DNA from: Roseburia faecis
GTDB lineage: Bacteria; Bacillota; Clostridia; Lachnospirales; Lachnospiraceae
Direction: 5' to 3'
Length of the DNA: 64,000 nt
NCBI RefSeq assembly: GCF_001406815.1
Contig: NZ_CVRR01000037.1
Coordinates: 124,001-188,000 of the forward strand
Shown piece after piece: positions 50,928 through 59,316 of the stretch. The stretch's first letter is position 1. Every line of letters begins with the position of its first letter. Made by a program: the position numbers and the translations under genes. The notes below the pieces were generated by a model. That model saw only the letters and a list, made by a program, of their open reading frames with translations, had not been told where the DNA came from and made no database searches.

Positions 50928-52139
50928 TTATATCTCTGCACATACTTTGCCAAGTTTTTTTGCATATTCATAAAGCTGCCTATTTTTTTCATTATAAGGA
51001 CCAAATTCTGTCAATGCGCAAATGCAGGCATCACAGTCATCGAGCATCTGTTTTGCCCGCAAAAAGGTTTCTTCCGAAACCGGAAAGAATGCTTTTTCCG
51101 AAAAAACACAAGCGGCAAGTGCAGATGCCGCTGCGTACTCCACATCATTTTCCTGCAGAATGCCTGCTGCAAACGGAATATTCTGCCGCTGCAGGCGGTT
51201 GTAAACCGCAAGCCCTGTTCCACCACCGCCAATCACAAATACCTCCGGAATTCCTTCCGGTCTTTCCATAAAAACCTGTCCGGTCTGCGGTTCAAACTGC
51301 TGTGGCTTTACACCGTACAACTGCTGCACGTAGTTCCCGGAAAAGATTTCCTCCGGTGCCCCGACCCGGTCAATACGGTCCCCTTTCACACACGCAATGG
51401 TGTCCGAAATTTTCTGTGCCAGATCCAGTTCGTGCAATGACATGATAACTGCCAGATTTTTCTTCCGTGCCAACATGCGGATGGTTGTAAGAATGTCCAG
51501 TTTAAATCCCATATCCAGATAGGAAGTCGGTTCATCAAGAATCAGAACCTGTGTGTCCTGGCAGATCGCCCGCGCCAGCATAAGTCTCTGCCTCTGCCCA
51601 TCACTGATTCTCCGGAAATCCTGCTGCTGCACTTCCCCGGCATGCACCAGGGCAATCGCCTCGTCCACCTTTTTCCAGTCCTGTTGTGAGAGGATACCAA
51701 GCCTCCCCGTGTATGGGTAGCGCCCGGTTGCCACCACATCTCTGCCACTTAACAGTTCCGTGTGGATGCGCTCCGTCATGACCATCGAAAGATGTCTGGA
51801 AATTTCACTGTCCGTCAGTTCCCTCATGGATTCTTTTCCCAGAAAAACACTGCCGCCAATGGTTTTAAGCTGTTTGGTGATGGTCTTTAAAATTGTCGAT
51901 TTTCCGGAGCCGTTTGGTCCGATCAGTGTGAGGATTTCCCCTGGCCGGACACCCAGATTAATATTTTTAATCAGGGGAATCCGGTCGTATCCTACGGTCA
52001 GATCACGCATCGTAAGCTGCTCGGCATCGTTTGGTATATCTTGCGCAGGAAACTGCCCTGACTCTTTTAGCATATTCTGCCCGTTATGTTGTTTTCCGTT
52101 TTCTTCTTTCATCACTTTCCAATTATTTTCCATTTGCAT
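50928..52139 (-). CDS. FecE/BtuD-type ABC ATPase with extra C-terminal domain
   Basis: A 403-residue protein. After about 40 Gln/Asn-rich residues comes a siderophore/corrinoid-type ATPase: GPNGSGKSTILKTI, a Q-loop variant, signature RISDGQRQRLMLARAI, LILDEPTSYLD and MSLHELDLAQKISD. From about residue 285 a further 115-residue Rossmann-like domain follows (EVFVIGGGGTGLAVYNRLQRQNIPFAAGIL, AACVFSEKAFFPVSEETF) that is not part of a normal BtuD/FecE. The start is uncertain: the ATG at 52139 lacks a good ribosome site. It is the last gene of the cobalamin-riboswitch operon. Confidence 0.87.
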   Translation of the reverse strand: MQMENNWKVMKEENGKQHNGQNMLKESGQFPAQDIPNDAEQLTMRDLTVGYDRIPLIKNINLGVRPGEILTLIGPNGSGKSTILKTITKQLKTIGGSVFLGKESMRELTDSEISRHLSMVMTERIHTELLSGRDVVATGRYPYTGRLGILSQQDWKKVDEAIALVHAGEVQQQDFRRISDGQRQRLMLARAICQDTQVLILDEPTSYLDMGFKLDILTTIRMLARKKNLAVIMSLHELDLAQKISDTIACVKGDRIDRVGAPEEIFSGNYVQQLYGVKPQQFEPQTGQVFMERPEGIPEVFVIGGGGTGLAVYNRLQRQNIPFAAGILQENDVEYAAASALAACVFSEKAFFPVSEETFLRAKQMLDDCDACICALTEFGPYNEKNRQLYEYAKKLGKVCAEI

Positions 52140-52231
52140 TTTTGTGTCTGCTCATAGTAACTTTCTTCCTGCCTTTGCGTCCTTATCCGTTTTGGCTTTC
52201 TGTCTGCACGTTATTTTTCTTCCACGATTCA

Positions 52232-53284
52232 TCACATCTGCTGCTTTCGCAACATTGCCGCAATTACCACCGGCACTAAAAATACCGCCGTCACCGAACT
52301 GATACTGATCTCCGTTGGTGCAAACACGGTCCGCGCAATCCCGTCACAGAACAGCGTAATCACTGCCCCGCCGAGAAAACATCCCGGAATTAGAATAATC
52401 GGTTTTGCCGTGTGGGTTGCCAGTTTAATCAGATGTGGCACCGCAATTCCGACAAACGAAATCGGTCCGGCAAACGCGGTCACACATGCCGACAGCAGAC
52501 TTGACAGTAAAATCAGTGCAATGCGCAGTACTTTTACATTTACGCCCATATTTCTGGCATAAGATTCTCCCATCTGATAGGCACTGATCGGTTTTGCAAG
52601 CCCGAAGGTAATCACAACCGTGATTCCAACAATTATGACCATGATGCGAATGTGCTCCCAGCTCATACCGGAAAAACTTCCCATTGACCAGTTGTGAAGA
52701 TTGACAATATTGGAATCGTCCGCAAACGTCACACAAAAATCCGTAATCGCCGAACAGATATAACCAATCAGGATACCGCACACTACAAGAAGCGACATAT
52801 TCGATACCCGAAAAGAAATCAAAAGAACAAATCCCATGGCAAGCAGTGAACCGGCAAATGCAGCTACCACCATTCCAAGGGAACTGACCATAATCCCTTT
52901 TTCCAGAAGAAAGATCATGGTCAGTGCCACGACAAGTTTGGCTCCGGAGGAAATCCCAAGCACATACGGTCCTGCAATCGGATTCTGGAAAAAACTCTGC
53001 AGCAGGAAACCGGATACGGAAAGTGCCCCTCCGAGCAGAACTGCAGCAATGATACGGGGCAGACGGATTTTCCAGACAATCTGATACAGTGTGGAATCCG
53101 GCTGATGTTTTGTCAGCACGCCCAGAAAATCAAAAAAAGACATTTCCACACTTCCGACACCGATATTCCAGAAAAACAGAATTGCCAGCAATAGAATAAT
53201 CACCACAAAAGAAACCAGATAGCGGAGCGTTCTGTTTGTTTCTGTCCCGGAATTATTCTTTTTTTCTTTTATTTGTGATCTCAT
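52232..53284 (-). CDS. FecCD/BtuC-type ABC permease
   Basis: About 350 residues and nine to ten helices of the FecCD family: WKIRLPRIIAAVLLGGALSVSGFLLQSFFQNPIAGPYVLGISSGAKL, YMGESYARNMGVNVKVLRI-like coupling helix and TAFAGPISFVGIAVPHLIKLATH. It forms the channel for the binding protein encoded upstream. ATG 53284 was chosen because GAGGAG lies 6 bases before it; an upstream ATG (53302) does not have a site. The riboswitch control of the operon favours a corrinoid or cobalt-linked substrate over a siderophore. Confidence 0.92.
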   Translation of the reverse strand: MRSQIKEKKNNSGTETNRTLRYLVSFVVIILLLAILFFWNIGVGSVEMSFFDFLGVLTKHQPDSTLYQIVWKIRLPRIIAAVLLGGALSVSGFLLQSFFQNPIAGPYVLGISSGAKLVVALTMIFLLEKGIMVSSLGMVVAAFAGSLLAMGFVLLISFRVSNMSLLVVCGILIGYICSAITDFCVTFADDSNIVNLHNWSMGSFSGMSWEHIRIMVIIVGITVVITFGLAKPISAYQMGESYARNMGVNVKVLRIALILLSSLLSACVTAFAGPISFVGIAVPHLIKLATHTAKPIILIPGCFLGGAVITLFCDGIARTVFAPTEISISSVTAVFLVPVVIAAMLRKQQM

Positions 53285-53345
53285 ATTCTGCTCCTCATGC
53301 ATTACGACAATTGTTATTATTTGTACATCCGTATGCCCCGGCTCA

Positions 53346-54842
53346 CTACAATTTCTTCAAAAACCGGTATGTTCCATCCCCTTCTCCCGTCAGAATCTGA
53401 TTCAGATCCTCGATAAAATCACAGGTTCCGGTAGACTGCTGGTAAAAATTGCTTCCTGTTGTATATACCTGTCCACTTTTTACCGCCTGAAAATCCGCAA
53501 ACAGGCTGTTTTTCTTTACCAACTCATCAATGGACGTCAATTCCCCCTCAATGGTTCCGTTGTAGATCAGCACATCCGCATCAATCTCCGCAGAATAAAA
53601 ATCTTCCATCTGCATTTTCATCGTGGAAAGTGCATTTTTTTCTTCATCCGTATAATTTCCGAGTGAATAGGTACCGCCTGCAAGTCCGATCATCGCAGAG
53701 ACATAGTCGTTTGGCTTGCGCACAGTGATCGTCCCGTCCGAGGAAACTGCAAAAAATGCCACCTTTTTCCCGGTACTCTTTTTTTCCATAATCGGTTTCA
53801 CACGTTTTACCTGTTTATTAAAATAGTCATCTGCCTGCTGTTGTTTTCCAAACAGAATACCAAACAGTTTGATCCATTCCAGCCGTCCCAGCGGATGCTT
53901 TTCATAACTGGAACGCTCGACCATCACCCGGATGCCAAGTTCTTCGAGTTTTTCCTTTACTTCCGGATTGTGCGTGACCATCGTATTTTCAATGGCAAAT
54001 GTGCAGCCACCCTGCAACAGCTGTTCGTAATCCGGCGCACTGTATTTTCCGGCATAAACCAAAGAACCGTCTGCCATGGCATCCTTCGCCTGCTGCACAT
54101 ACCAGTCGTCTTCCTTCAATGCGGTGTATGCAACGTGTGACAGCCCGCCGGTCTGACAGATCAGATCCATCACCGCAGACGATACAAGGTACACATGGTT
54201 TAACGGCTGCTGTAAAACGGTTACATCCTCCGGTACATCCGCTGGCACCGGAACCCCTTTCGGAATAAGCAAAAAACGACCGTTGTCCACGATCGTAATC
54301 AGCTTATAATTTCCATATTCATCGATCTGAAACTGATCGGCATAGGACAATTTTACCTGCCCGGTCTGTTTCAGCTCTTTAAAACTTACATCTTTTGCAA
54401 AAGAAAATGTCAGGGTGTAATCAATCTCATGCGGCTGGCTCATGGCTGTAGTGTCTCCTACTACATCCATCGTACACGGAACTCCGGCAATTGGAAATGT
54501 AAACGTTGAATTCCCGCCCTCGTTCTCATTTGTATATTTTTTTCCATCGACCAGCATGTAATCGTAATAGGTACTGCTCCAGACTATGGTTGCATATGCC
54601 TGTCCGTCCGTCACTTTTACTTTTGCTTCAGAATCTACGGAAGCTCTGCCGCTTCCGCCTTCCAGTTCTACATTTACGGTGTATTCTCCGTCTTCCAGCG
54701 ATGTGTCCGGTTCCGCGGTGGCAGTCTGCGTTTCCGCGGCATGCTGCACCTGTTCTTTTTCTGCCGTAGAACCACAGCCGGACAAAACCGACACACACAT
54801 ACAAAGGGACACGATAATTACCGTTAATTTCCTGCTTTTCAT
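53346..54842 (-). CDS. ABC substrate-binding lipoprotein with N-terminal NEAT-like domain
   Basis: About 498 residues. Signal peptide with lipobox (VSVLSGCGS), then residues about 50-195 form a beta-rich domain (LEDGEYTVNVELEGGSGRASVDSEAKVKVTDGQAYATIVWSSTYYDYMLVDGKKY) like NEAT/iron-transport-associated modules. A type III periplasmic-binding fold follows (VYLVSSAVMDLICQTGG, LGRLEWIKLFGILFGKQQQADDYFNKQ, DVLIYNGTIEGELTSIDEL). ATG 54842 was preferred to the longer frame because of the signal peptide. The LEDGxYTxxxxx opening recurs at the C-terminus of the cobaltochelatase encoded upstream. Confidence 0.85.
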   Translation of the reverse strand: MKSRKLTVIIVSLCMCVSVLSGCGSTAEKEQVQHAAETQTATAEPDTSLEDGEYTVNVELEGGSGRASVDSEAKVKVTDGQAYATIVWSSTYYDYMLVDGKKYTNENEGGNSTFTFPIAGVPCTMDVVGDTTAMSQPHEIDYTLTFSFAKDVSFKELKQTGQVKLSYADQFQIDEYGNYKLITIVDNGRFLLIPKGVPVPADVPEDVTVLQQPLNHVYLVSSAVMDLICQTGGLSHVAYTALKEDDWYVQQAKDAMADGSLVYAGKYSAPDYEQLLQGGCTFAIENTMVTHNPEVKEKLEELGIRVMVERSSYEKHPLGRLEWIKLFGILFGKQQQADDYFNKQVKRVKPIMEKKSTGKKVAFFAVSSDGTITVRKPNDYVSAMIGLAGGTYSLGNYTDEEKNALSTMKMQMEDFYSAEIDADVLIYNGTIEGELTSIDELVKKNSLFADFQAVKSGQVYTTGSNFYQQSTGTCDFIEDLNQILTGEGDGTYRFLKKL

Positions 54843-54970
54843 ACTTTTTCTCTTCGACCGGATGATTTCTCCGATCCATCCTATCTGTTTTCCTGTAACT
54901 TCTGACACATGTACATCATTTTCAAATACGATGTACCGGAATTGCCGCCGTCTGGCAGACAACTCACATT

Positions 54971-56581
54971 TTATTTTTTCTGTGCATCTGATACACTGAC
55001 TTTATGATCATACCAGGTTCCCTTGGTTCCAAGAATTGCAAGGTCAAACTCTTTTCCAAGTTCTTCTACCGGCACGTCAAATCCGTAAACTTCCTCTGTC
55101 GTTCCATCGCTGTATTTTACTTTATCTGTCGTTGGCTGTAACAATTCTGCACCGTCTTTTTCTGCATCTTTTGCACTTCCCAGAAACAGATTTACGATTT
55201 TCTTGGATACCAGACGAATATGAATGGTCATCTTTTTGTCTTTTACGGTAAGGGTTCCACATCCATTGTCTGCTTCATTGACATGAAACATCCCACTGTC
55301 GGTATTAAACTTTGCGGTATAAGTGCCGTCCTCCAGCGCGGATACCGCGCTGGAAGAAGCAGACTTGGAAACTTTTCCAAGTGACTCAATTGCTTTTTTT
55401 GTATGCTCTACATAAAGTTTCTGGACAGCTTCAATCTCACCAAGTCCGGCAATCTGTGTGTCAACACTGTCGAAATTGCCGCTTGCAGTGAACTGGCTCT
55501 TCCAGGAATCGTCATCGTCTCCTGCCATGTCATTGTTTGCATGATCTCCGGCAACAACCATGAGTGGACGAAGAATAACTTTCTTGTAACCTGCGTCCTT
55601 AACTGCCTTGATTACATTTTCACAGGAAGTCTCTTCCGGCTTCCCCTCTACGGTTCCGATAAAGACATTGTCATAACCAAGCTTATCCATCTGTGTAGAC
55701 ATCTGGCTGTAACTTACCTTTGCAGAATGGGAAGTACCGTGTCCCATGAATACAAATGCAGTACCGTCCTTCTTTGCGGCATCCAGTGAATCGTATCCTG
55801 CGGTCTTTACTGCTTCTGCTGTAATATCTTCTGCAACTGCCTTCTTGTCATCGTTGATCACTGTTGCATCATCACCAACTTCGCCAAGCAGCGGTTCCGC
55901 AACGACAACTTTTTCAAACTTATCCTTATATGCATCCAGCTCTCCGACAAGTTCATCATACTCTGCCCCATGCATCAGGTGTGTCGGCTGGATCACCAGA
56001 TTCTTTACCCCGTTATCGACCGCTCTCTGTAATGCCTGGTCTACGTTGTCGATCTTCTCGCCATCTCTTGCCTGTACGTGATTGATAATGATCTGTGCGG
56101 TAAATGCCCTGCGGACTGCCCAGTCCGGATTTGCTGCCTGAATGGCTTTTTCCACACCACTGATATCTGCAACACGGCTGTCATTAAAAGATGTACCAAA
56201 GCTTACGACAAGGATTTCGTTATCTCCGATATTATCCTGATTTAACGGATCATCCTTGGAAGCATCACCGGTATCTCTGCCGAAATAATCCGGATCTGCA
56301 TTTTCACCGGAAACAAGTGCTTTCTGTGCATCTGTCAGCTTGTCCCATGCTTCTTTTGCAGCAGCACACTGCTCATCGGTTTTATCTGTTCTTTCCTGAA
56401 CATAAATAGCATCAATTAATTCTGCTACCTCATCTGCAGCTGCCTGATCGTCTTTTGCAGACTCTGTACCCTGCGAATTTTCTACCTGATTGTTGTCTTT
56501 GCTGTCTTTGTTTCCGCATCCGGCAAGCATGCCTGCAGCCAGTACACATGTCAGAAACAATGCAAGTGTTTTCTTTCTCAT
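54971..56581 (-). CDS. cbiK: CbiK-type sirohydrochlorin cobaltochelatase, lipoprotein, with C-terminal NEAT-like domain
   Basis: About 536 residues. Signal peptide and lipobox (AAGMLAGCGNK), an acidic linker, then a CbiK chelatase domain: ILVVSFGTSFNDSRVADISGVEKAI, VIQPTHLMHGAEYDEL and FVFMGHGTSHSAK, with the histidines that bind the metal, and ILRPLMVVAGDHANNDMAG. The last 120 residues (LEDGTYTAKFNTDSGMF, then LTVKDKKMTIHIRLVSKK) form a beta-rich domain like that of the next gene's product. ATG 56581 follows AAGGAGAG. An extracytoplasmic chelatase ahead of a FecCD/BtuCDF-type importer suggests metal or corrinoid capture outside the cell; a cobalamin riboswitch controls it. Confidence 0.9.
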   Translation of the reverse strand: MRKKTLALFLTCVLAAGMLAGCGNKDSKDNNQVENSQGTESAKDDQAAADEVAELIDAIYVQERTDKTDEQCAAAKEAWDKLTDAQKALVSGENADPDYFGRDTGDASKDDPLNQDNIGDNEILVVSFGTSFNDSRVADISGVEKAIQAANPDWAVRRAFTAQIIINHVQARDGEKIDNVDQALQRAVDNGVKNLVIQPTHLMHGAEYDELVGELDAYKDKFEKVVVAEPLLGEVGDDATVINDDKKAVAEDITAEAVKTAGYDSLDAAKKDGTAFVFMGHGTSHSAKVSYSQMSTQMDKLGYDNVFIGTVEGKPEETSCENVIKAVKDAGYKKVILRPLMVVAGDHANNDMAGDDDDSWKSQFTASGNFDSVDTQIAGLGEIEAVQKLYVEHTKKAIESLGKVSKSASSSAVSALEDGTYTAKFNTDSGMFHVNEADNGCGTLTVKDKKMTIHIRLVSKKIVNLFLGSAKDAEKDGAELLQPTTDKVKYSDGTTEEVYGFDVPVEELGKEFDLAILGTKGTWYDHKVSVSDAQKK

Positions 56582-56595
56582 AATTCTCTCCTTTT

Positions 56596-56672
56596 TGAAA
56601 TACAGCATAGGCTGCATTTCCTGCATACACCGCATCCACCCTGACGGATTTCTCATGCGATGTATTCTTTGG
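56596..56672. repeat. 77-bp double-hairpin repeat, copy 3
   Basis: A third, more diverged copy of the unit found in tandem at 56946-57099, same orientation. Both hairpins (ACATCGC..ATCC/GGAT..GCGGTGT and GAAATGCAGC/GCTGTATTTC) survive with wobble pairs. It lies between the terminator and the cobaltochelatase ribosome site. Confidence 0.8.
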
Positions 56673-56720
56673 GTTGACGGGTTGCTTCATCTCATAAGAT
56701 CACGCATCATCCAAAGTGCC

Positions 56721-56757
56721 AAAAGAAAAGCCCCACCCGGAACATTCCGAAAGGAGC
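56721..56757 (-). terminator. Riboswitch-associated intrinsic terminator
   Basis: On the minus strand GCTCC..TCGGAA pairs with TTCCG..GGGGC, followed by TTTTCTTTT, downstream of the cobalamin aptamer and before the cobaltochelatase gene. It is a probable expression platform or part of one. Confidence 0.65.
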
Positions 56758-56867
56758 AATCAACCCATGCAAAAAGGAACTGTCTGTGGACGGCTGTCCC
56801 ACACAGTTTTCTGTAACATGCAGTACGATCAATGACTCGTGATCTGAAAGTAAAAACTTTCTGTACC

Positions 56868-57222
56868 AGATCATTGGCAGGTTTCCTGGCTCATAGATCA
56901 TCATAACATGCTTCGCCTTCCCAATGCAGTTGCATCAGTGGCATCTGAAATGCAGCCTAAGCTGCATTTCCTACGTACACCGCATCCGCGTCAGCGGATT
57001 TCTCATGCGGTGTGCTCCTTCTTGAAACGCAGCCTAAGCTGCATTTCCTACGTACACCGCATCCGCGCCAGCGGATTTCTCATGCGGTGTGCTTCTTGCA
57101 GTTACTCCCTAATCACAGTGACGAGTTCGTACAGGATTTGCACCTGTTTCCCTTTTACCCTGCGCATACAAGCCCATATATCCCATGTAAAGCGGCTTTA
57201 TATGACAGGCACCAACGATCTT
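56868..57222 (-). promoter_or_regulatory. Cobalamin riboswitch with enlarged peripheral arm
   Basis: Conserved landmarks on the minus strand in order: AAAGGGAAACAGGTGCAAATCCTG (about 57150-57125), CGTCACTGTGATTAGGGAGT, CCACTGATGC, TGGGAAGGCGAAG (about 56925-56908) and GAGCCAGGAAACCTGCC (about 56892-56876). These are the class I B12-box elements. The arm between CACTGT and CCACTG holds two tandem 77-bp units, making the aptamer about 355 nt instead of about 200. It should repress the cobaltochelatase/ABC operon when B12 is plentiful. Confidence 0.92.
56946..57099. repeat. Two tandem 77-bp double-hairpin repeats inside the riboswitch
   Basis: Units 56946-57022 and 57023-57099 are nearly identical. 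Each contains a nested hairpin (ACACCGC..ATCCGC with GCGGAT.GCGGTGT) and a second perfect hairpin (GAAATGCAGC with GCTGCATTTC; one unit reads GAAACGCAGC). A third copy lies at 56596-56672. Confidence 0.88.
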
Positions 57223-57277
57223 CTTTATGAAACTTTTTACATATTAGCATATTGCGCGTTTATTTACAATGCGAAAA

Positions 57278-58666
57278 TTACGTCTTTTCCGTTTTGATCC
57301 GGCACACCACTTCCGCTCCAGACTCCGCGTGGTTGTAAAAACAAAGCATGCCGCCCTGCTCTTTTAAGAATTTTTTTGCGATCGCAAGACCAAGCCCCTG
57401 ATGCGTCCGGTCATGCCGGCTGGCATCCCCGCTGTAAAATTCCTGATCTGCATAGATGAGATCCTGCTCCGAAAAACCCTTTCCAAAATCGCGGACGGTT
57501 GCAGTCAGATACTCCTGCCCCTCATACACTTCCATCTGCAGGCGCACCACGATCCCGCGCGCCCGGTCTGTGTGTTCCACCGCATTGCTGACCACATTTT
57601 TCCACGCTCTGCCAACCGGTCCTGGCTTGCAACATACATTCCCACACAGGGAATCCTCCTGAAAATCAACCGGAACTTTTTCCGCTGCCGCAATCTGCAT
57701 GGCTGCTTCTTTGAACTGCTCTTTCAAACGCGCACAGGTGACTACTTCTGTCTCCTCTGCGCGGTCACGTCCATACAGCAGTTGCCGCATATGCTCCAAA
57801 TACTGCTCCATGCTGCCCACATTCGCCAAAATAGCATCCGTACACTCCCGGTTTTCCGCAGACAAATCCGTCTCCGCCAAAAGCTCGGCATTTCCTTTGA
57901 TGACAGTAAGCGGTGTCTTGATATCGTGTGTCAGTGCCGCAAGCTGCTCTTTTTTCTGCTGCTGTGCGTCCCACTGTCTGGTCAGCGAATCTTTTAATGC
58001 TTCTTTCATGCCGGAAAGTGAGGACATCACATCGTCAATCTCCTTAATCTGCGATGGGCCGGTTTCAAACTCCAGATCATTTTGTCCAATTTTTTCCGTA
58101 ACTTCGCGTAGCTGCCTAAGCTCCCGTTTTAATTTTTTTGCAAAATGGCCGGACAACAATATGGCGTGCAGGAAAAACAGCACCACGCCAAGCACCGGTG
58201 TCAGTATCTCCAGAGATGGAACAATGCCGTTTAATTTATCGTACGCATACCTCATATGCAAATCGTATTTTACAATACAGATATCGCCGCTGTTCTGCTT
58301 AATATAGCGGTAATACTTTCCCATGGATGCATACTTACTGCCGTTTTTATACCCCTGCCATGCCCTTTTCTGCGCGTCTGCCGAAAAAGTTCCGATCTTA
58401 AACCGCCCCATCGCATCGTAAATCCCGTATCTGCATCCATCCGGAATCAGGGCTTCCACATCTGTCCCCGCAGCCTTAATTTCTTCCGTATGGTCCGTCA
58501 GTTGCAGCTCCGCATAATTGGCAGGCAGCGTAAATCCTGTCATGGGACTGAATACCAGAAGCACCAGACAGAACATTCCGATTCCGAACGTATCCAGACA
58601 GAATAACGCCGCAAATTTCAAAAACAGCCCGGTCAGTGTTTTTTGTCTTCTTTTTTTCATTTCCAT
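57278..58666 (-). CDS. Sensor histidine kinase of the immunity-transporter locus
   Basis: About 462 residues with two membrane helices (about 17-40 and 165-190) around an extracytoplasmic domain. A HAMP-like linker follows, then HisKA with LAALTHDIKTPLTVIKG and HATPase_c with NVVSNAVEHTDRARG, RDFGKGFSEQDL and HQGLGLAIAKKFL. The N box and G boxes are intact. ATG 58666 follows GGGGGA by about 9 bases; ATG 58660 (ATGA overlap with the regulator stop) is equally possible. It partners the regulator at 58657. It is of the kinase type found beside lantibiotic-immunity transporters. Confidence 0.92.
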   Translation of the reverse strand: MEMKKRRQKTLTGLFLKFAALFCLDTFGIGMFCLVLLVFSPMTGFTLPANYAELQLTDHTEEIKAAGTDVEALIPDGCRYGIYDAMGRFKIGTFSADAQKRAWQGYKNGSKYASMGKYYRYIKQNSGDICIVKYDLHMRYAYDKLNGIVPSLEILTPVLGVVLFFLHAILLSGHFAKKLKRELRQLREVTEKIGQNDLEFETGPSQIKEIDDVMSSLSGMKEALKDSLTRQWDAQQQKKEQLAALTHDIKTPLTVIKGNAELLAETDLSAENRECTDAILANVGSMEQYLEHMRQLLYGRDRAEETEVVTCARLKEQFKEAAMQIAAAEKVPVDFQEDSLCGNVCCKPGPVGRAWKNVVSNAVEHTDRARGIVVRLQMEVYEGQEYLTATVRDFGKGFSEQDLIYADQEFYSGDASRHDRTHQGLGLAIAKKFLKEQGGMLCFYNHAESGAEVVCRIKTEKT

Positions 58667-59316
58667 CGATAGCCGATCCCCCAAACCGTTTCAATCGGGT
58701 TGATCCCGAATTTCTGAAATTTTGCACGAATATTTTTTACATGCTCCGTAATTGCGGAACTGTTGCTGTCCCCGTCAAATCCGAATACATGCTCTAAAAT
58801 CCGTTCTTTCGAAAATACCTGTCCGTGGTTTAATGCCAGGAATTCGCAGATCGTATATTCCGCCTTTGTAAAAACAAGTTCATGTTCCTGCACATAGATT
58901 TTTCTCTCCTGCATGGAAAAACGCACCTCCCCGATACAGATCGTATGCGTTTTTTCCCTGTTTTCCCGCCGGATATGTGCAGCAACTCTCGCCCGCAGTT
59001 CCCCGATCCCGAACGGTTTTGTGATATAGTCATCCCCACCCGCGCCAAGCCCGGTCATTACGTCTTTCTCTTCGGTTTTTGCCGTGAGAAACAGAATCGG
59101 ACAATCCACTTTTTCGCGGATTCTGCGGCACAGATCAAACCCGTCTATGCCCGGCATCATCACGTCTAAAAGAATGAGCTGGTATCTGCCCAGTTTGTCT
59201 TCCTCCAGTTGCAGCGGATCTTCAAGTGCCGTCACCTGATACCCTTCCCGCAAAAGTGCTTTTTTGATCACAGCTAAAATTTCCCGGTCATCATCAATTG
59301 CCAATATCTCAGTCAT
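58657..59316 (-). CDS. OmpR-family response regulator of the immunity-transporter locus
   Basis: About 219 residues. The receiver has acidic DDD near residue 8, phosphoacceptor Asp51 (LILLDVMMPG), FLTAKT and YITKPFG. The winged helix ends with IETVWGIGYRWK. ATG 59316 follows AAGGAAGG by 7-8 bases and overlaps the permease stop by 8 bases. Its likely targets are the 11-bp-phased TCCTTA repeats upstream of the transporter's first gene (61528-61556), giving a feedback-controlled unit. Confidence 0.93.
   Translation of the reverse strand: MTEILAIDDDREILAVIKKALLREGYQVTALEDPLQLEEDKLGRYQLILLDVMMPGIDGFDLCRRIREKVDCPILFLTAKTEEKDVMTGLGAGGDDYITKPFGIGELRARVAAHIRRENREKTHTICIGEVRFSMQERKIYVQEHELVFTKAEYTICEFLALNHGQVFSKERILEHVFGFDGDSNSSAITEHVKNIRAKFQKFGINPIETVWGIGYRWK

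Noticed and set aside
54843-54962. Longer N-terminus for the binding lipoprotein
   Set aside because: The additional 40 residues precede a clean signal peptide and lipobox and have no ribosome site; the internal ATG is the plausible start.
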